Shown: positions 8,119-16,430, counted from the first letter of the stretch. The stretch: DNA of 64,000 bases from Pelotomaculum propionicicum (GCF_004369225.1 NZ_QFFZ01000009.1:23990-87989); one strand, 5' to 3'. The notes: generated from the letters alone by a model not told the origin. Program-made: numbers and translations.

Positions 8119-9214
8119 CATGCCCGATCCGGCTTTGGGACAAAAGATTTTAGCCAGGCTACCCTCCCTGGCGGAAAAGGCCTCCCGCCGCCTGGGGCGC
8201 CCGCCTGTATTGATGGAGGTCTGCGGCACCCACACCATGGCCATAGCCAAAAGCGGGATGAGGAGCCTGCTGGCCGGGCACCTTGAACTTAGAAGCGGCC
8301 CGGGCTGTCCCGTTTGTGTCACTGACCAGGGGGACATAGATAAGATGATCGCCCTGGCCGGCAGGCCTGAAGTTACTATTGCCACTTTTGGCGATATGCT
8401 GCGGGTGCCGGGGACAGACTCATCCCTGGAAGTGGAGCGGGCCCGCGGGGCCCGGGTGGAAATATTTTATGCGCCTGCCGACGCGGTGGAATTCGCCGCC
8501 GGCAGCCCTGAAAAAGAAATAGTATTTCTGGGTGTTGGCTTTGAAACCACTATACCGGCTGTTGCTTTAAGTTTAGAGCTGGCTGTCGCCCAGGGCCTGC
8601 GAAATTATTCAGTCCTCTCATCGCACAAACTGGTCCCGCCGGTAATGAAAGCGCTTCTAAGCGACCCTGAGCTAAAAATTGACGGCTTCATCCTGCCGGG
8701 TCACGTGTGCGCGGTAACCGGCAGGCAGGCCTTTGAATTTATCTCAGGGGAATATCACATTCCAGCCGTGATCACCGGTTTTGAGCCGCTGGACCTCCTG
8801 GCTTCAGTCTGCCTTTTGCTGAACCAGATTGCGGACGGCCGTCCTGAAACTGTCAACGGCTATACCAGGCTGGTACGTGAGGAAGGGAACAAAAAAGCAA
8901 GGGCGATAATGGAAAAATATTTTGAACCCGCTGATGCCCTCTGGCGCGGTTTTGGGCTGGTGCCCCAAAGCGGCCTGGCTCTTAAAAAAGAGTATTCTCT
9001 TTATGACGCCGCAGCCAGGTTCCCGCTGCAGGTCCCCGCTTCCCGCCCGCTTATTGGGTGCGCCTGCGGCGATATTTTAAAGGGCAAGCTCACCAGCCCC
9101 CAATGCCCTCTATTTGCTAAATCATGTACTCCGCTAAACCCGGTCGGCCCCTGCATGGTTTCCTCGGAAGGGGCCTGTGCCGCGTATTACCAGTACGAAT
9201 GGGCGGCAAAGTGA
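8108..9214 (+). CDS. hypD: Hydrogenase maturation protein HypD
   Basis: HypD is the [4Fe-4S] scaffold on which, with HypC, the Fe(CN)2CO centre is assembled. Family motifs are present: VCGTHTMAIAKSG near the N-terminus, GPGCPVC, and a Cys-rich C-terminal region (CACGDI, PQCPLFAKSC, GPCMVSSEGAC). TTG at 8108 is chosen because GGGAGGAG ends seven bases upstream; the ATG at 8120 is too far from it. Length 368 is typical. It overlaps hypC by eleven bases and ends 14 bases before hypE. Confidence 0.96.
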   Translation: MLNNMPDPALGQKILARLPSLAEKASRRLGRPPVLMEVCGTHTMAIAKSGMRSLLAGHLELRSGPGCPVCVTDQGDIDKMIALAGRPEVTIATFGDMLRVPGTDSSLEVERARGARVEIFYAPADAVEFAAGSPEKEIVFLGVGFETTIPAVALSLELAVAQGLRNYSVLSSHKLVPPVMKALLSDPELKIDGFILPGHVCAVTGRQAFEFISGEYHIPAVITGFEPLDLLASVCLLLNQIADGRPETVNGYTRLVREEGNKKARAIMEKYFEPADALWRGFGLVPQSGLALKKEYSLYDAAARFPLQVPASRPLIGCACGDILKGKLTSPQCPLFAKSCTPLNPVGPCMVSSEGACAAYYQYEWAAK

Positions 9215-9228
9215 AAAGGAGTGAGAAA

Positions 9229-10245
9229 ATGAGCACAAACGAAAATGAATTAATTTTACTCGCTCATGGCGACGGGGGCCTACTGACCCACCAGCTTTTA
9301 GAGAAATACTTCCTGCCCGGCTTCAGCAATGAACTGCTGGACGAACTCAGTGACGCCTCCGTATTCAGCATGCAGGAAGGCCGCCTGGCTGTCAGCACCG
9401 ACTCTTTCGTGGTGGACCCCATATTTTTCCCTGGCGGCAATATCGGCAAACTGGCCGTGTGCGGCACTGTCAACGATATAGCTGTGAGCGGCGCCAGGCC
9501 GCTGTACCTGACCGCTTCCTTTATCCTTGAAGAAGGTTTGCCGCTGGGCGAACTGGCCAGGATTGTTGCCTCCATGTCGGATACAGCGGTTAAAGCGGGT
9601 GTAAAAATCATTGCCGGTGACACCAAAGTCGTCGGACGGGGGCAGGCGGATAAAATTTTTATTACAACCACCGGTATAGGCCTCCTGCCGCCGCAGGTCA
9701 ACCTGGGCTACCGCCGGCTGAAGCCTGGTGATAAAGTGCTGGTTAACGGCAGTTTGGGCAACCACGGGCTCGCCATCCTGCTGCAGCGCGAAACTCTGGG
9801 GCTTGACAGCAAGGTGGAAAGCGATTGTGCTCCTTTAAACCTGATCATAGAGAAATTGCTCAAGCGTTTTAAAAGCATTAAAATAATGCGTGATCTAACC
9901 AGGGGAGGCCTGGCCACCAACGCCAAGGAAATTGCCCAGTCTGCCAGGGTCGACATCTGGCTGGACGAGCAGTCCCTGCCGGTGGACGATTCTGTCAGGG
10001 GAGTCACTGAACTGCTCGGCCTCGACCCCTTGTACCTGGCCAACGAAGGCAAATTTCTTATTGCCGCGGCAGCGGATGAGGCAGCGGACCTTTTGGACTT
10101 TATGAAAAAGGACAGCCTGGGCGAAAACTCCAGGCTCATCGGTGAAGTCCGCGCCGGCAGCGGCAATGTGTATTTAAAAACAGCATTGGGCGGCACGCGC
10201 AAAATCAACATGCTGGCCAGCGCCCCCCTGCCCCGGATTTGTTAG
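9229..10245 (+). CDS. hypE: Hydrogenase maturation protein HypE
   Basis: HypE dehydrates the thiocarboxamide on its C-terminal Cys to a thiocyanate, giving the CN ligands. The product ends in P-R-I-C, the diagnostic C-terminus carrying the modified Cys. PurM/SelD-like ATP-binding features include GDTKVV and DLTRGGLA. The ATG at 9229 follows AAAAGGAG; the longer frame opening at 9124 overlaps the hypD coding sequence and adds residues unlike the family, so it is rejected. Product 338 residues, normal length. Confidence 0.96.
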   Translation: MSTNENELILLAHGDGGLLTHQLLEKYFLPGFSNELLDELSDASVFSMQEGRLAVSTDSFVVDPIFFPGGNIGKLAVCGTVNDIAVSGARPLYLTASFILEEGLPLGELARIVASMSDTAVKAGVKIIAGDTKVVGRGQADKIFITTTGIGLLPPQVNLGYRRLKPGDKVLVNGSLGNHGLAILLQRETLGLDSKVESDCAPLNLIIEKLLKRFKSIKIMRDLTRGGLATNAKEIAQSARVDIWLDEQSLPVDDSVRGVTELLGLDPLYLANEGKFLIAAAADEAADLLDFMKKDSLGENSRLIGEVRAGSGNVYLKTALGGTRKINMLASAPLPRIC

Positions 10246-10351
10246 TTTCTTTAGAATTCAGAAGACAGAAGTCAGGAGACAGAATAAACAAGCCCCAGGC
10301 AAATGTAGGTCCGGATTTATCCGGACAAAGCCTGAATATAGATAACACTAA

Positions 10352-10624
10352 GTCCATGGTGTTGAAACAAGCTGCTCCATTGCGGAGCGTCGCAAGTGAA
10401 CTCAGCGAAGCTGAGGTTGCGAAATTGGATTCGCGAGACAGCGGTTAGGGGACACACCTCTGGCTTTAGCCTGACTCTACTGAGAGGCATGTCCCCAACG
10501 TATTTCGCGAAAGCCTGAACTGAGCCAGGACGGCGAATTGAAGGCGGTCCAATTTCGCCCGAAGCGAGCTGTTAGTTCACTCGACGCGGAGCAGAGGAGC
10601 CAAGCGGGTTTCAACACCATGGAC
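10352..10624. repeat. Foldback (long inverted repeat) element
   Basis: A perfect 17-base terminal inverted repeat (GTCCATGGTGTTGAAAC at 10352-10368, its complement at 10608-10624) continues as imperfect arms of about 85 bases, with shared blocks AGTGAACT and GCGAAATTGGA. The centre contains a GGGGACA hairpin (10448-10496). It encodes no protein, so it may be a MITE-like element or a structured RNA. The end motif GTGTTGAAACCCGCT recurs at about 51022-51036. Confidence 0.7.
10448..10496. repeat. REP-like GGGGACA hairpin
   Basis: GGGGACACACCTC at the left pairs, with one bulged or mismatched position, with GAGAGGCATGTCCCC at the right. A similar unit in inverse orientation lies at 34653-34700 between rnc and fabF. 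Confidence 0.6.
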
Positions 10625-10705
10625 GACTCTGGCTACTAACTGAATGCGGCTAAAGCCGCACCTACAGTTACAGCAGTTGAACTTCTATGGCAAGGAAGGT
10701 ATGTT

Positions 10706-11179
10706 ATGCCCGATTTTGAAAAAAGGATTGTTGTAATCGGGGTCGGCAACTTATTGCTGGCAGATGAAGGCATCGGCGTCCATGCTGTAAATGAACTAAA
10801 AAAAGAGAGCTTCCCCTCCTCTGTGGAAATAATCGACGGCGGCACCGCGGGTATCGACCTGTTATACCTGCTGGAAGACGCCGACAGCGCTATTATTATT
10901 GACTGCGTTGATGCCGGCACGGAACCGGGCTCCATTCTGCGCATGCCGGTGGATGAGCTGATGCTGCAGAAGCCGGGGCAGGCAGTTTCCCTGCACGATA
11001 TTAACCTGGCTGAAGTACTGTCCATGGCCAAATCTCTGGGTGTATTGCCTCAGACTGTAATCTTCGGGGTCCAACCTGTTGAAATAGAATTCGGCACAGA
11101 GCTTACCGCAGCTGTTAAAAATACCCTGCCCCGCCTGGTGCAACTGGTTAAAGAGGAAATCAGCAGCCTTATCATTTAA
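10706..11179 (+). CDS. [NiFe]-hydrogenase maturation endopeptidase (HyaD/HybD family)
   Basis: This protease cleaves the C-terminal tail of the hydrogenase large subunit once nickel is inserted. The 157-residue product has GVGNLLLADEGIG near the N-terminus. By alignment with E. coli HybD, the nickel-sensing residues are Glu21, Asp66 (IIIDCVDAG) and His97 (SLHDINL). AAGGAAGG precedes the ATG. The likely substrate, the large subunit encoded at 12874-14319, keeps a 16-residue tail after its final His. It lies between hypE and the hydrogenase operon on the same strand. Confidence 0.94.
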   Translation: MPDFEKRIVVIGVGNLLLADEGIGVHAVNELKKESFPSSVEIIDGGTAGIDLLYLLEDADSAIIIDCVDAGTEPGSILRMPVDELMLQKPGQAVSLHDINLAEVLSMAKSLGVLPQTVIFGVQPVEIEFGTELTAAVKNTLPRLVQLVKEEISSLII

Positions 11180-11251
11180 ACTGGGACGTTTAATAAAATT
11201 TCTTTTTGACATTTGCAGGATTTTTAACAATCTGGTTGAATAGTATTAAAA

Positions 11252-11353
11252 AATCTCCGAGCCTGGATGACCTTAGCCTTTCGAGGTATGGACGCCAGGC
11301 CGTTAGGGTGCGGCTGGGAAACTGCCGCGCCTCCCATTGTGGAAAGGGGAAGT
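11252..11353 (+). ncRNA. Structured leader element, copy 1 (unidentified class)
   Basis: Shares with 11547-11648 an opening TCTCCGA.CCT, then GTTAGGGT, a GC-rich hairpin with a GGAAACTG loop, then GC(G)CCT.CCATTGTG and a G-rich end. Arm sequences differ between copies but pairing is kept (GCGGC/GCCGC here, CTC/GAG there), as expected of a folded RNA. The TAGGG-hairpin-CCATTGTG order recalls the core of cobalamin riboswitches, but the family hallmarks are incomplete, so no class is assigned. Confidence 0.5.
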
Positions 11354-11372
11354 ATAAAATGTACAGATCTTT

Positions 11373-11475
11373 AATAATCGTGTTGGGCAAAACCGCGCGA
11401 AAGCCGGTGACGCAAAGCCATGGGTCTAAAGGCCTTTATTGGGGCCATGACTGCCAGGCCGCAAGGACTTATGGA
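11373..11475 (+). ncRNA. Cyclic di-GMP-I (GEMM) riboswitch
   Basis: The aptamer core is recognisable: GGGCAAAACC, a hairpin with a GAAA tetraloop, then GACGCAAAGCCA, GGGTCTAA, and a 3' part GCCATGACTGCCAGGCCGC that closes the second helix. These are the conserved blocks of the GEMM/c-di-GMP-I class. It lies about 380 bases upstream of the hydrogenase small subunit, with a terminator-like hairpin 27 bases after it that could be the expression platform. Some GEMM variants bind 3',3'-cGAMP, and ligand choice cannot be settled by eye. Confidence 0.85.
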
Positions 11476-11501
11476 CTTTACTGGGGTGGGTAATGTCAGG
11501 T

Positions 11502-11540
11502 AAAGCTTTGTCCTTTTTTATAAAGCGGCAAAGCTTTTGT
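11502..11540 (+). terminator. Terminator-like hairpin after the c-di-GMP riboswitch
   Basis: AAAGCTTTG and CAAAGCTTT pair across an A/T-rich loop, followed by a short TTTTG. It may be the regulated terminator of the riboswitch; the T-run is weak. Confidence 0.5.
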
Positions 11541-11546
11541 CGTGTC

Positions 11547-11648
11547 ACTCTCCGATCCTTTAAAACCTAAAGCAGCAGCCATGGTTACAGGACGTTAGGG
11601 TTCTCGAGGAAACTGGAGCGCCTTCCATTGTGAAAAGGAGAGTTGGGT
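11547..11648 (+). ncRNA. Structured leader element, copy 2 (unidentified class)
   Basis: Second copy of the element at 11252-11353. The conserved GTTAGGGT, GGAAACTG and CCATTGTG blocks appear in the same order and spacing, with different but still pairable stem bases. It lies between the c-di-GMP riboswitch and the hydrogenase start, so the leader reads A, GEMM, A. Confidence 0.5.
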
Positions 11649-11855
11649 TTGGCTAAATGATGCTGGACTAGCTTTGCTTTTTGCAATGCATTCCGGCATT
11701 ATTTATTTTTATAATGCAATTTTCCATTGTTATGAAGGCCGGGAGATTGCAAGTATCCTAAAGTAAAGGGGGTACGCTTAGAGGCATTATATGACTCTCG
11801 TTAGCAGCGCGAAATTGAGTTGAGTAAATAAATAGCAATTAGGAGGGATGAGGAC

Positions 11856-12854
11856 TTGGGTTTATCAAGGCGTGAGTTTATAAAGCTTTGCATGACTTCA
11901 GCAGCCGGAGCAAGCCTGATTTCAGTGCTGGGCCCCGAAATAAACGAGACTCTGGCCATGGCCGCCGAGGGTAAGCCGCCGGTAATCTGGCTGCAGGGCG
12001 CAAGCTGCACCGGGTGCTCCATATCGCTGCTGAACAGTGTTGACCCGGTCATCGAGAAAGTGATTCTTGATGTGATCAGCCTGAAATACCACCCCAATAT
12101 TTCAGCCGGCTCGGGGCATCATGTCGGAGAGATATTTGAAGAAGCAATCAAAAATTATAAAGATCAATTTATACTTGTTGTGGAAGGCGCCATTCCGCTT
12201 AAAGCTGAAGGCAGGTACTGCACCATCACCGAAATGGGCGGCAAGGAGATTACCATTCTTCAGGCCGTGCAGGCGCTGGGCAAAGCTTCCATGGCAGTTA
12301 TCGCGGCGGGCCAGTGCGCGTCATACGGCGGGATTCCAGGGGGAGCGCCGAACCCGACCGGTATTGTGGGGGTTAATAAAGTTGTTGACCCGAAAAAGGT
12401 CATTAATTTATCAATGTGTCCGATGCACCCTGACCACTTCCTGGGCACTGTAGTTTATGTTCTGAAATACGGTAAAATACCCGAGCTGGACAGGCATAAC
12501 CGGCCCAAGATGTTTTATCCGAAACCGATCCACGAGTCCTGCGAGCGCCGCCCGGCGTTTGACGCCGGTAAGTTCGCCACCTTTATTGGCGATGAGGGGT
12601 GCCTTTCCCTGTTGGGCTGCAAAGGTTTTATCGCTATGTCGGACTGCCCGGTGCGCGGCTGGAACAACAACGTGAACTGGTGCGTAAAAGCGGGAGCGCC
12701 CTGCATGGCCTGTTCCGAGCCGACTTTCCCGGACGGGGCCTCACCGATATACGGCTCCTACCCGCTGACCAACAAGCAGGCGCCAGCCTCCGCTCAGTTT
12801 GAACCACAGAAAACAGAGATATTGGAAAAGAGAAGAGATAGTAGAAAACTTTAG
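11856..12854 (+). CDS. [NiFe]-hydrogenase small subunit, Tat-exported
   Basis: 332 residues. The N-terminus has a twin-arginine motif (SRREFIK, 4-10) and a hydrophobic stretch ending near A-M-A-A, so the folded dimer is exported. Cluster ligands are visible: CTGC at 51-54, GQCASYGG, CPMHPDHF, and the distal and medial cluster Cys/His residues of HESCERR, DEGCLSLLGC and WCVKAGAPCMAC. These fit a membrane-associated, group 1 (HybO-like) uptake enzyme. TTG at 11856 is supported by AGGAGGG eight bases upstream. There is no C-terminal membrane helix, so anchoring must come from the downstream subunits. Confidence 0.95.
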   Translation: MGLSRREFIKLCMTSAAGASLISVLGPEINETLAMAAEGKPPVIWLQGASCTGCSISLLNSVDPVIEKVILDVISLKYHPNISAGSGHHVGEIFEEAIKNYKDQFILVVEGAIPLKAEGRYCTITEMGGKEITILQAVQALGKASMAVIAAGQCASYGGIPGGAPNPTGIVGVNKVVDPKKVINLSMCPMHPDHFLGTVVYVLKYGKIPELDRHNRPKMFYPKPIHESCERRPAFDAGKFATFIGDEGCLSLLGCKGFIAMSDCPVRGWNNNVNWCVKAGAPCMACSEPTFPDGASPIYGSYPLTNKQAPASAQFEPQKTEILEKRRDSRKL

Positions 12855-12873
12855 TGTGAGGTGAAAATTTACT

Positions 12874-14319
12874 GTGGCCCAAAAAATTGTTGTTGACCCG
12901 GTAACCCGGATAGAAGGGCACCTGAAAATAGAGGTGGAAGTGGACAACAATAAGGTAGTCGAGGCTAAATCCAGCGGGACCTTATTCCGGGGGATCGAGT
13001 TAATCTTAAAAGGTCGTGACCCCCGTGACGCCTGCCACATCGTACAGCGGATCTGCGGCGTCTGTCCGATAGCCCACGGTACCGCCTCCATGTTGTGCCT
13101 GGACGACGCTTTTAATGTCAAGCCGCCCACCAACGGCAGGATTGTGCGCAACCTGATTCAGGGCGCAAATTACTTGCAGTCGCACATTCTGCATTTTTAC
13201 CACCTGGCGGCGCTGGACTATGTTAAAGGACCTGAAACGGCACCGTTCATTCCACGCTACGAAGGTGACTACCGCCTGCCGAAAGATGTAAACGACAAGG
13301 CCGTGGAACACTACATCCAGGCCCTGACCGTACGCAAAAAAGCCCATGAAATGGGTGCGATTTTCGGGGCAAAAATGCCGCACGTGACATCCTTTACCGC
13401 CGGCGGTGTGACCGAACATGTAACACCTGAAAAAATTACACAGTATAAAAACTACCTGCAGGAAATAACAGCGTTTATTGACAATGTGTACATTCCGGAC
13501 GCGCTGGCCGTAACTAAAGCTTATGACGATTGGTTTACTATCGGCACCGGCTGTAAAAACATGCTGGCCTATGGCGCTTTCAAGCTTACTGACGGGGACG
13601 ACCCTGACGGACAGAACCAGTTTTTCAAACGGGGTATTTACAGTAAGGGACAATATGGCAGCTTCGATAAAAAGAAAATCACCGAAGAAGTAAAATATTC
13701 CTGGTACGATGACAAGTCAACCGGCAAGTACCCCGGTGAAGGCGCTACTGTTCCCAACCCATACAAAAAAGAAGGTTATTCATGGCTAAAAGCTCCGCGC
13801 TATGACGGCCTGCCTTTTGAGGTCGGACCTCTGGCCCGCCTGTGGGTAAACAAGGAATCAAATGTGCTGGGCCTGGGAGAAAAAGCTTTCTCCGTGCACG
13901 GCAGGCATTTCGCCAGAGCCCTGGAAACCAGTCAGATTGCGCACGCCATGGTGGAATGGCTGAACCAACTGGTGCCGGGCCAGCCCACTTACGCCCCCTT
14001 TGACATTCCCAAGGAAGGCGCGGGGGTAGGGCTGCACGAGGCTCCACGGGGCGCGCTTGGCCACTGGATCGTAGTTAAGGATTACAAAATAGACAACTAC
14101 CAGGCCGTGGTGCCCACCACCTGGAACGGCGGTCCGCGGGACGCCAAGAAACAGCTTGGTCCTATTGAGCAGGCACTGGTGGGAGCGCCGGTTAAAGATC
14201 CCGAAAATCCAATTGAACTGGTGCGTATAGTCCGGGCCTTCGACCCCTGCATCGCCTGCGCGGTTCATGTTCTTGAGATAAAGGGTGTTGCGAAGGAGCC
14301 CAAGAAATTTATTATCTAA
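12874..14319 (+). CDS. [NiFe]-hydrogenase large (catalytic) subunit
   Basis: 481 residues. The nickel-ligating motifs are intact: RICGVC with Cys61 and Cys64, and DPCIACAVH with Cys459 and Cys462 ending at His465. The 16 residues after His465 are the tail removed by the maturation endopeptidase; the probable enzyme is encoded at 10706-11179. Sequence and operon fit the HybC-like group 1 uptake type. The GTG start has GAGGTG eleven bases upstream. It oxidises H2 or, in a syntroph under low H2, may also run toward H2 formation; direction cannot be read from sequence. Confidence 0.96.
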   Translation: MAQKIVVDPVTRIEGHLKIEVEVDNNKVVEAKSSGTLFRGIELILKGRDPRDACHIVQRICGVCPIAHGTASMLCLDDAFNVKPPTNGRIVRNLIQGANYLQSHILHFYHLAALDYVKGPETAPFIPRYEGDYRLPKDVNDKAVEHYIQALTVRKKAHEMGAIFGAKMPHVTSFTAGGVTEHVTPEKITQYKNYLQEITAFIDNVYIPDALAVTKAYDDWFTIGTGCKNMLAYGAFKLTDGDDPDGQNQFFKRGIYSKGQYGSFDKKKITEEVKYSWYDDKSTGKYPGEGATVPNPYKKEGYSWLKAPRYDGLPFEVGPLARLWVNKESNVLGLGEKAFSVHGRHFARALETSQIAHAMVEWLNQLVPGQPTYAPFDIPKEGAGVGLHEAPRGALGHWIVVKDYKIDNYQAVVPTTWNGGPRDAKKQLGPIEQALVGAPVKDPENPIELVRIVRAFDPCIACAVHVLEIKGVAKEPKKFII

Positions 14320-14377
14320 CTACCTTATATGATTTTGACAGACAACCTTTATTGGAGCGGAAATAGGAGGTGTAATA

Positions 14378-15193
14378 ATGTCAAACGGTGTTTTGGTGGA
14401 CGTTACCAAATGCATCGGCTGCCGGAGCTGTGTTACAGCCTGCAAATCGTGGAACGACTTGCCCGACAGGGTTGCCCAAAATACTGAGAATTGGGATGTC
14501 CCCCTGCAGATGGATTCGGACACCTGGACTCAGGTCAACTATAATCTGGTCGGGCAGGGCACCCAGCGCAAGTGGCGTTTTGTCAAAAGGCAGTGCATGC
14601 ACTGTGAGGAGCCAGCCTGTGAGTCGGCCTGCTTTACGCACTCTTTCGTCAAAACAAAAGAAGGAGCGGTTATCTATAAGCCCACCGATTTAAACCAGGA
14701 CTACTGTGTTGGCTGCAGGTACTGCATGATTGCCTGCCCCTTTGACATACCCAAGTTTCAGTACGAAGAGAGATTCCCGTACGTGCAAAAGTGCCGTTTT
14801 TGCTACGACCGGATGACTGACGGCAACAAGCGGCCAGCCTGCGTGTCCGCCTGCCCTACCGGCGCCTTGAAGTACGGTGAAAAGGAAGCTTTACTCGCAG
14901 AGGGCTGGAAGAGAATTAACGGAAATGCACAGTATGTCAAGCACGTGTATGGTGAAAAGGAATACGGCGGCACTTCCTGGATGTACATTTCGGACGTGCC
15001 TTTTGACCAGCTTGGCTTCAAGGTCAACGTAACCGAAAGGTCCATCCCCTCTTATACCTGGCAGGTGCTGAAATGGACACCTTATATCTTTGTAGGCTGG
15101 GGCGCCCTTCTGACTGCCATGAGGCTTTATACCAAGGGTAAGTCCGTTGCGCACGACGAGCACGAAATGTACGGCCCTGTAGATCCAAAATAA
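14378..15193 (+). CDS. Hydrogenase iron-sulfur subunit, HybA-like
   Basis: 271 residues with four ferredoxin-type Cys groups (CIGCRSCVTAC, CMHCEEPACESAC, CVGCRYCMIAC, CRFCYDR plus ACVSAC) and one C-terminal membrane segment near 230-250. It relays electrons between the hydrogenase small subunit and the membrane subunit downstream. AGGAGGTG precedes the ATG. Much of the protein, including the blocks around CRFCYDRM and EYGGTSW, matches the formate dehydrogenase subunit at 2113-2943, so the two are recent paralogues. Confidence 0.94.
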   Translation: MSNGVLVDVTKCIGCRSCVTACKSWNDLPDRVAQNTENWDVPLQMDSDTWTQVNYNLVGQGTQRKWRFVKRQCMHCEEPACESACFTHSFVKTKEGAVIYKPTDLNQDYCVGCRYCMIACPFDIPKFQYEERFPYVQKCRFCYDRMTDGNKRPACVSACPTGALKYGEKEALLAEGWKRINGNAQYVKHVYGEKEYGGTSWMYISDVPFDQLGFKVNVTERSIPSYTWQVLKWTPYIFVGWGALLTAMRLYTKGKSVAHDEHEMYGPVDPK

Positions 15194-15224
15194 GTTAAAC
15201 CTTTTAAATTGGGGGTGAGATTTA

Positions 15225-16397
15225 ATGTCCAAGCCAAGGAACTGGAGTTTTAGAATAACCTGGTTCAGACTTTTACTTATATGTTTTGTAATCGGCGCGG
15301 TTATAGCCGCCCTGTACCGCTTTTACTTCGGCCTGGGCTCAGTTACCCACCTGAGCGACCGGTGGCCCTGGGGTTTGTGGATCGGCTTTGACCTGCTCTG
15401 CGGCATCGCCCTGGCAGGCGGCGGTTTCAGCACCGCCCTGATCGTGCACGTGCTGCACAAAGACAAATACCTGCCCATCGCCCGGGCCGCACTACTAACC
15501 TCAATGATCGGCTATATCATCTCCCTGATCAGTCTTTTCCTGGATATCGGCCGGTGGTATAACTTCTGGCGGCCTTTCTTCTACTGGGGCTTCCACTCGG
15601 TATTGTTCGAAGTGTTCTGGTGCATATCGCTGTACACCACAGTCCAGGTCCTGGAGTTCGGGGATATCTTCTTTGAAAAAGTGAACTGCCCGTCGCTGAA
15701 AAAGATTCTGGGCGCCCTGATGACCCCGCTGCTCATTCTGGGCATAGTGCTGCCATCCCTGCACCAATCGTCTCTCGGCTCACTGTATATTGTGGCGGTA
15801 GATAAACTGAACCCCCTGTGGTGGTCCATGCTTATCCCCTTCTTCTTTGTCTGGTCAGCCTTTTTCCTGGGGCCGGCCATGGTCACCATCGAAGGGACTC
15901 TGGCGGCCAGGGCTTACCGCCGCGAAGCGGAGCTGCCTGTCTTCCAGAGTTTGACCAAAGTGACCTTGTGGATGATGATTATCTACTTTATTGTTAAAAT
16001 AATTGATCTGAATTACCGGGGTGTTATGTCGCAGGCATTTAACGGCTCATACGAGAGCAATATGTTCCTGATCGAAATGATCGTGTTTGTGCTGCTGCCT
16101 ATTTTCCTGTACGCCATTCCCGCCATCCGCACCAAGCTGTGGGGGGTGGTGACCGCCTCGGTATTAGTTGTGGCCGGCGTAGTGTTCAACCGTATGAACG
16201 TGGTTTTCACAGGTATGGCCAAGAGCGTGGGAGGAAGCTATTTTCCGTCTTTCTGGGAATTCCTGATCACCATCGGCATGTGGAGTTTCTTAATCCTGTT
16301 CTACTGCTTCGTGGTTGAAAACTTCCCCATCCTGCCCAAAGAGGAGTACCTGTCGCACGAAAGCAGCATCCCCTCAAAACCGGGTGTGCATGCTTAA
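15225..16397 (+). CDS. HybB/NrfD-type hydrogenase membrane subunit
   Basis: 390-residue polytopic protein of the NrfD/HybB family, with about ten hydrophobic segments. It links the hydrogenase to membrane quinone. It is highly similar along its length to the protein at 2973-4142, but ends SSIPSKPGVHA and lacks the His-rich tail of that paralogue. GGGGGTGAG precedes the ATG. Last gene of the hydrogenase operon, followed by a strong terminator. Confidence 0.94.
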   Translation: MSKPRNWSFRITWFRLLLICFVIGAVIAALYRFYFGLGSVTHLSDRWPWGLWIGFDLLCGIALAGGGFSTALIVHVLHKDKYLPIARAALLTSMIGYIISLISLFLDIGRWYNFWRPFFYWGFHSVLFEVFWCISLYTTVQVLEFGDIFFEKVNCPSLKKILGALMTPLLILGIVLPSLHQSSLGSLYIVAVDKLNPLWWSMLIPFFFVWSAFFLGPAMVTIEGTLAARAYRREAELPVFQSLTKVTLWMMIIYFIVKIIDLNYRGVMSQAFNGSYESNMFLIEMIVFVLLPIFLYAIPAIRTKLWGVVTASVLVVAGVVFNRMNVVFTGMAKSVGGSYFPSFWEFLITIGMWSFLILFYCFVVENFPILPKEEYLSHESSIPSKPGVHA

Positions 16398-16405
16398 TAC
16401 CTGGG

Positions 16406-16430
16406 AAGGGGGAGCATATGCTCCCCCTTT
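16406..16430 (+). terminator. Rho-independent terminator of the hydrogenase operon
   Basis: AAGGGGGAGC pairs with GCTCCCCCTT around an ATAT loop and is followed by TTTCGT. It lies ten bases after the HybB-like stop codon. Confidence 0.85.

Larger units (their letters stand above)
10246..10705. repeat. Repeat-filled gap between hypE and the hydrogenase protease
   Basis: No gene is seen in these 460 bases. They hold a short ATTCAGAAGACAGAAGTCAG-type repeat (about 10255-10285), a GTAGGT-family hairpin (10302-10326), the large foldback element at 10352-10624 and another GTAGGT-family hairpin (10643-10667). Confidence 0.7.
11180..11855 (+). promoter_or_regulatory. Long structured leader of the hydrogenase operon
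   Basis: 676 bases without a gene. In order they hold a structured element (11252-11353), a c-di-GMP-I riboswitch (11373-11475), a terminator-like hairpin (11502-11540) and a second copy of the first element (11547-11648), then A/T-rich sequence to the hydrogenase ribosome binding site. TTGACA at 11206-11211 is a possible -35, but no convincing -10 follows it at the right distance. Confidence 0.7.

Noticed and set aside
9124..9228. 35-residue N-terminal extension of HypE
   Set aside because: It overlaps the hypD coding end, has no family similarity, and the ATG at 9229 has a good ribosome binding site.
11206..11240. TTGACA as the hydrogenase promoter
   Set aside because: No acceptable -10 hexamer at 16-18 bases; kept only as a remark on the leader.
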